This document shows positions 62,299-64,000 of a stretch of 64,000 nucleotides of DNA, one piece after another. The stretch comes from Shewanella avicenniae (GTDB taxonomy: Bacteria; Pseudomonadota; Gammaproteobacteria; Enterobacterales; Shewanellaceae). The stretch spans positions 2,046,001-2,110,000 of the forward strand of contig NZ_CP071503.1 in NCBI RefSeq assembly GCF_017354945.1, read 5' to 3'. Below the pieces are notes generated by a model. It did not search any database. It was not told the origin of the DNA and saw only the letters and a program-made list of their open reading frames with translations. The position numbers were made by a program, and so were the translations under genes. How positions within the stretch are numbered: position 1 is the first letter of the stretch; each line of letters opens with the position of its first letter.

Positions 62299-64000
62299 TT
62301 AATTGATCGACGTCTTAAATTTTGCGACTTGCTGCCGCAAATGCTCTGCATCTTTTAATAGCTGTTTATTGAGTTCCATGAACTCTTCCGCTACCTGTTT
62401 TGTGCTACTGTACGTGTCGCTTATTTTCAGCGCGTTACGGTTTACTTCATCCGAAACCACTGACTGTTGATGCGTTGCTGCCGCAATCTGTTCATTCATA
62501 CTTTCTATCGACTCTACATGTGCAACAATCTTATACAGTTCCTCGCCTGCCCGATTGGCCTCAACCACACTCGCTTCAGCACGTTGCTGACCTTTGGCTA
62601 TGGCACTTACCGCATTTTGAGCACCTAATTTAAGCCGATCCGTCATTTTTCGAATATGTTCAGTAGAACTCTGCGACCTCTGTGCCAGGTTACGCACTTC
62701 GTCGGCTACCACTGCAAATCCGCGTCCCATTTCGCCTGCTCGCGCCGCTTCGATAGCTGCGTTTAATGCCAGCAGGTTGGTTTGTTCTGCAATCCCATTG
62801 ATCTCAGCCAGCAGCCCGACAATACCATGGATATCAGTATCAAGCTGTTGGATTGAGTTAGAGGCAAACTCAATCTCTTGCGCCAATTCTCCGATAGCAT
62901 CGGCAGTTCTGCCAACTTCCAAGTTGCCTGCTTTAGCTTCTTGACTCGCCACTTTTGATGCATCAGTAACCTTTACGGCACTGGTAGCGATCTCTTGCAC
63001 CGTAGAACTCATTTCCGTCATTGCTGAAGCAACTTGTTCTGCTTCCCCATGACCTATTTCTACGTTACGTGAGAGTTGCGTAGAATAATTATTCATCTGC
63101 CCAACCGCGCGATTCAAGGTGTCAGAATTCGTGCGAACTGCGGCAATCACATTGTCAAAATCAGCTAACATACTGTCGATTGCGACAGAGATTTGCCCCA
63201 ACTCATCAGTCCCTTTTAGCGCCAATCTTGTGGTCATATCAAAATTAGTTTTAGTGTGAATAATCCCGACGTAGAGAATTTTAAGGCGGCTTAAGAGATT
63301 TGATATGATCAGGTAACTCACGAATACGATCAGCAACAAGCTACCAACAATGGCACAGCCTTGTGTCCAAGCCTTAGTGATCAACTGGTTGTAAACGCTT
63401 TCACTATGGCCTGTGAGTTTTTGCTGCAGTTCTACTTCAAATTTCCGCAGCAGCTCTATCCGAGCCGTTGACGCTGCAAACCATTTTTCCGCTGATTGGG
63501 CCGCTATTTGCTCTGCATTTTGAGCTAACGCAATTTTACGAAATGCCTCAACATCTTCGAATTTAGGGTCGAGTAACAGTTGCTGATATTGGCTAACGCT
63601 CGCTTCAGCGCCTAATGCTATAAAACGGCTTTGAAAGCTATTTTGCTCAGAGACTAAAGTAACAAATCGAGTAAACATATTCGGTTTAAAACCGTTTTGG
63701 CCGAAGGTTGAACTCAATACGGCACGCTCAATCCCTGCGCGTTCTTTCATTTGCAAATAAACTGAAAACGCCGCCGATTCCACTGCAATATCTTTATCCT
63801 CACCGGTCTTCGCCACAAGATCTATCACAGATAACAACAGCTGATTTAACTTGGAATAATAGGCTACCTCCTCGGGAACGGAGATTTGCAGCGCCGACAC
63901 CTGTTGGCGAATCGAGCCCAATTTCTGCAGCTCAGATTTAATCTCAATGATACGAGACTGGATTTGAGGAATGAAAGTATTTGATTGCAAGTATTCGGCA
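62299..64000 (-). CDS. Methyl-accepting chemotaxis protein with NIT-type sensor (5' end outside window)
   Basis: At least 566 residues; the frame is open to the window edge, so the first membrane helix and start are missing. The periplasmic part, with KERAGIERAVLSSTFGQNGF and EQNSFQSRFIALG, resembles the NIT (nitrate/nitrite-sensing) domain. A membrane helix near IVGSLLLIVFVSYLIISNLL and a HAMP segment follow. The cytoplasmic signalling hairpin has EQTNLLALNAAIEAARAGE and GRGFAVVADEVRNLAQRS. It should pass ligand signals to CheA/CheW. No methyl-transferase docking pentapeptide is seen at the C-terminus (KFKTSIN). Confidence 0.9.
   Translation of the reverse strand, partial: AEYLQSNTFIPQIQSRIIEIKSELQKLGSIRQQVSALQISVPEEVAYYSKLNQLLLSVIDLVAKTGEDKDIAVESAAFSVYLQMKERAGIERAVLSSTFGQNGFKPNMFTRFVTLVSEQNSFQSRFIALGAEASVSQYQQLLLDPKFEDVEAFRKIALAQNAEQIAAQSAEKWFAASTARIELLRKFEVELQQKLTGHSESVYNQLITKAWTQGCAIVGSLLLIVFVSYLIISNLLSRLKILYVGIIHTKTNFDMTTRLALKGTDELGQISVAIDSMLADFDNVIAAVRTNSDTLNRAVGQMNNYSTQLSRNVEIGHGEAEQVASAMTEMSSTVQEIATSAVKVTDASKVASQEAKAGNLEVGRTADAIGELAQEIEFASNSIQQLDTDIHGIVGLLAEINGIAEQTNLLALNAAIEAARAGEMGRGFAVVADEVRNLAQRSQSSTEHIRKMTDRLKLGAQNAVSAIAKGQQRAEASVVEANRAGEELYKIVAHVESIESMNEQIAAATHQQSVVSDEVNRNALKISDTYSSTKQVAEEFMELNKQLLKDAEHLRQQVAKFKTSIN

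Overview
The window reads as chromosomal DNA of a gammaproteobacterium, most likely Shewanella or a close relative. The basis is gene order and protein character: a bcs cellulose operon, MoxR/DUF58/transglutaminase, recC-recB-recD, an extended GAPDH next to a DUF2989 lipoprotein and a classical gapA, thrS-infC-rpmI-rplT, and ribE divergent from a MATE pump. The genus is inferred from recognition, not from a search.

Layout. 1-1660 (minus): bcsA (cut by the window edge), bcsQ and a BcsR/BcsP-like gene. 2072-5967 (plus): MoxR ATPase, DUF58 protein and membrane transglutaminase. 6117-15321: the complete RecBCD set as overlapping genes. 15501-16508: a D-Ala-D-Ala ligase-type ATP-grasp enzyme. 16753-17007: tRNA-Leu(TAA), tRNA-Cys(GCA) and tRNA-Gly(GCC). 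17237-21006: two GAPDH genes around a DUF2989 lipoprotein. 21271-24404: thrS-infC-rpmI-rplT, with infC apparently starting at AUA. 24705-26920: CPXCG protein, riboflavin synthase and MATE transporter.

27203-58529 is a 31-kb accessory island in an array of tRNA-Val(GAC) genes. It is bounded by a 46-bp direct repeat, the 3' part of the tRNA. Its left part (27.5-31.1 kb) is an integron-type cassette array without an integrase: attC-like sites and minus-strand genes, one of them split by an IS2-like element. The centre (31.4-44.9 kb) is a defence-like cluster: a HEPN-like protein, a 198-aa tyrosine recombinase, a giant STAND NTPase with an N-terminal QxK nuclease-like domain (an Avs-type candidate), a PD-(D/E)XK protein, a UDG-like protein, an HNH protein and a GNAT protein. 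These genes are separated by two families of fixed-length intergenic repeats (98 and 99 bp). A 4.4-kb composite transposon made of two ISAs1-type copies follows, flanked by a perfect 10-bp target duplication; removing it on paper restores an open reading frame. The right end holds an int/xis/regulator module with a paired operator. Beside the right att site is an operon of three large genes: an intact 1052-aa tyrosine recombinase, an 834-aa relative without the nucleophilic tyrosine, and a 192-aa protein.

Beyond the island lie two more tRNA-Val genes, a second copy of a 227-bp sequence that also follows the left tRNA pair, a membrane protein, a NYN-domain protein, a lipoprotein, an integrase remnant beside tRNA-Ser(GGA), and a chemotaxis receptor cut by the window edge. 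The strongest candidates for something undescribed are the two fixed-length repeat families that partition the defence-like genes, together with the small recombinase lying among them.
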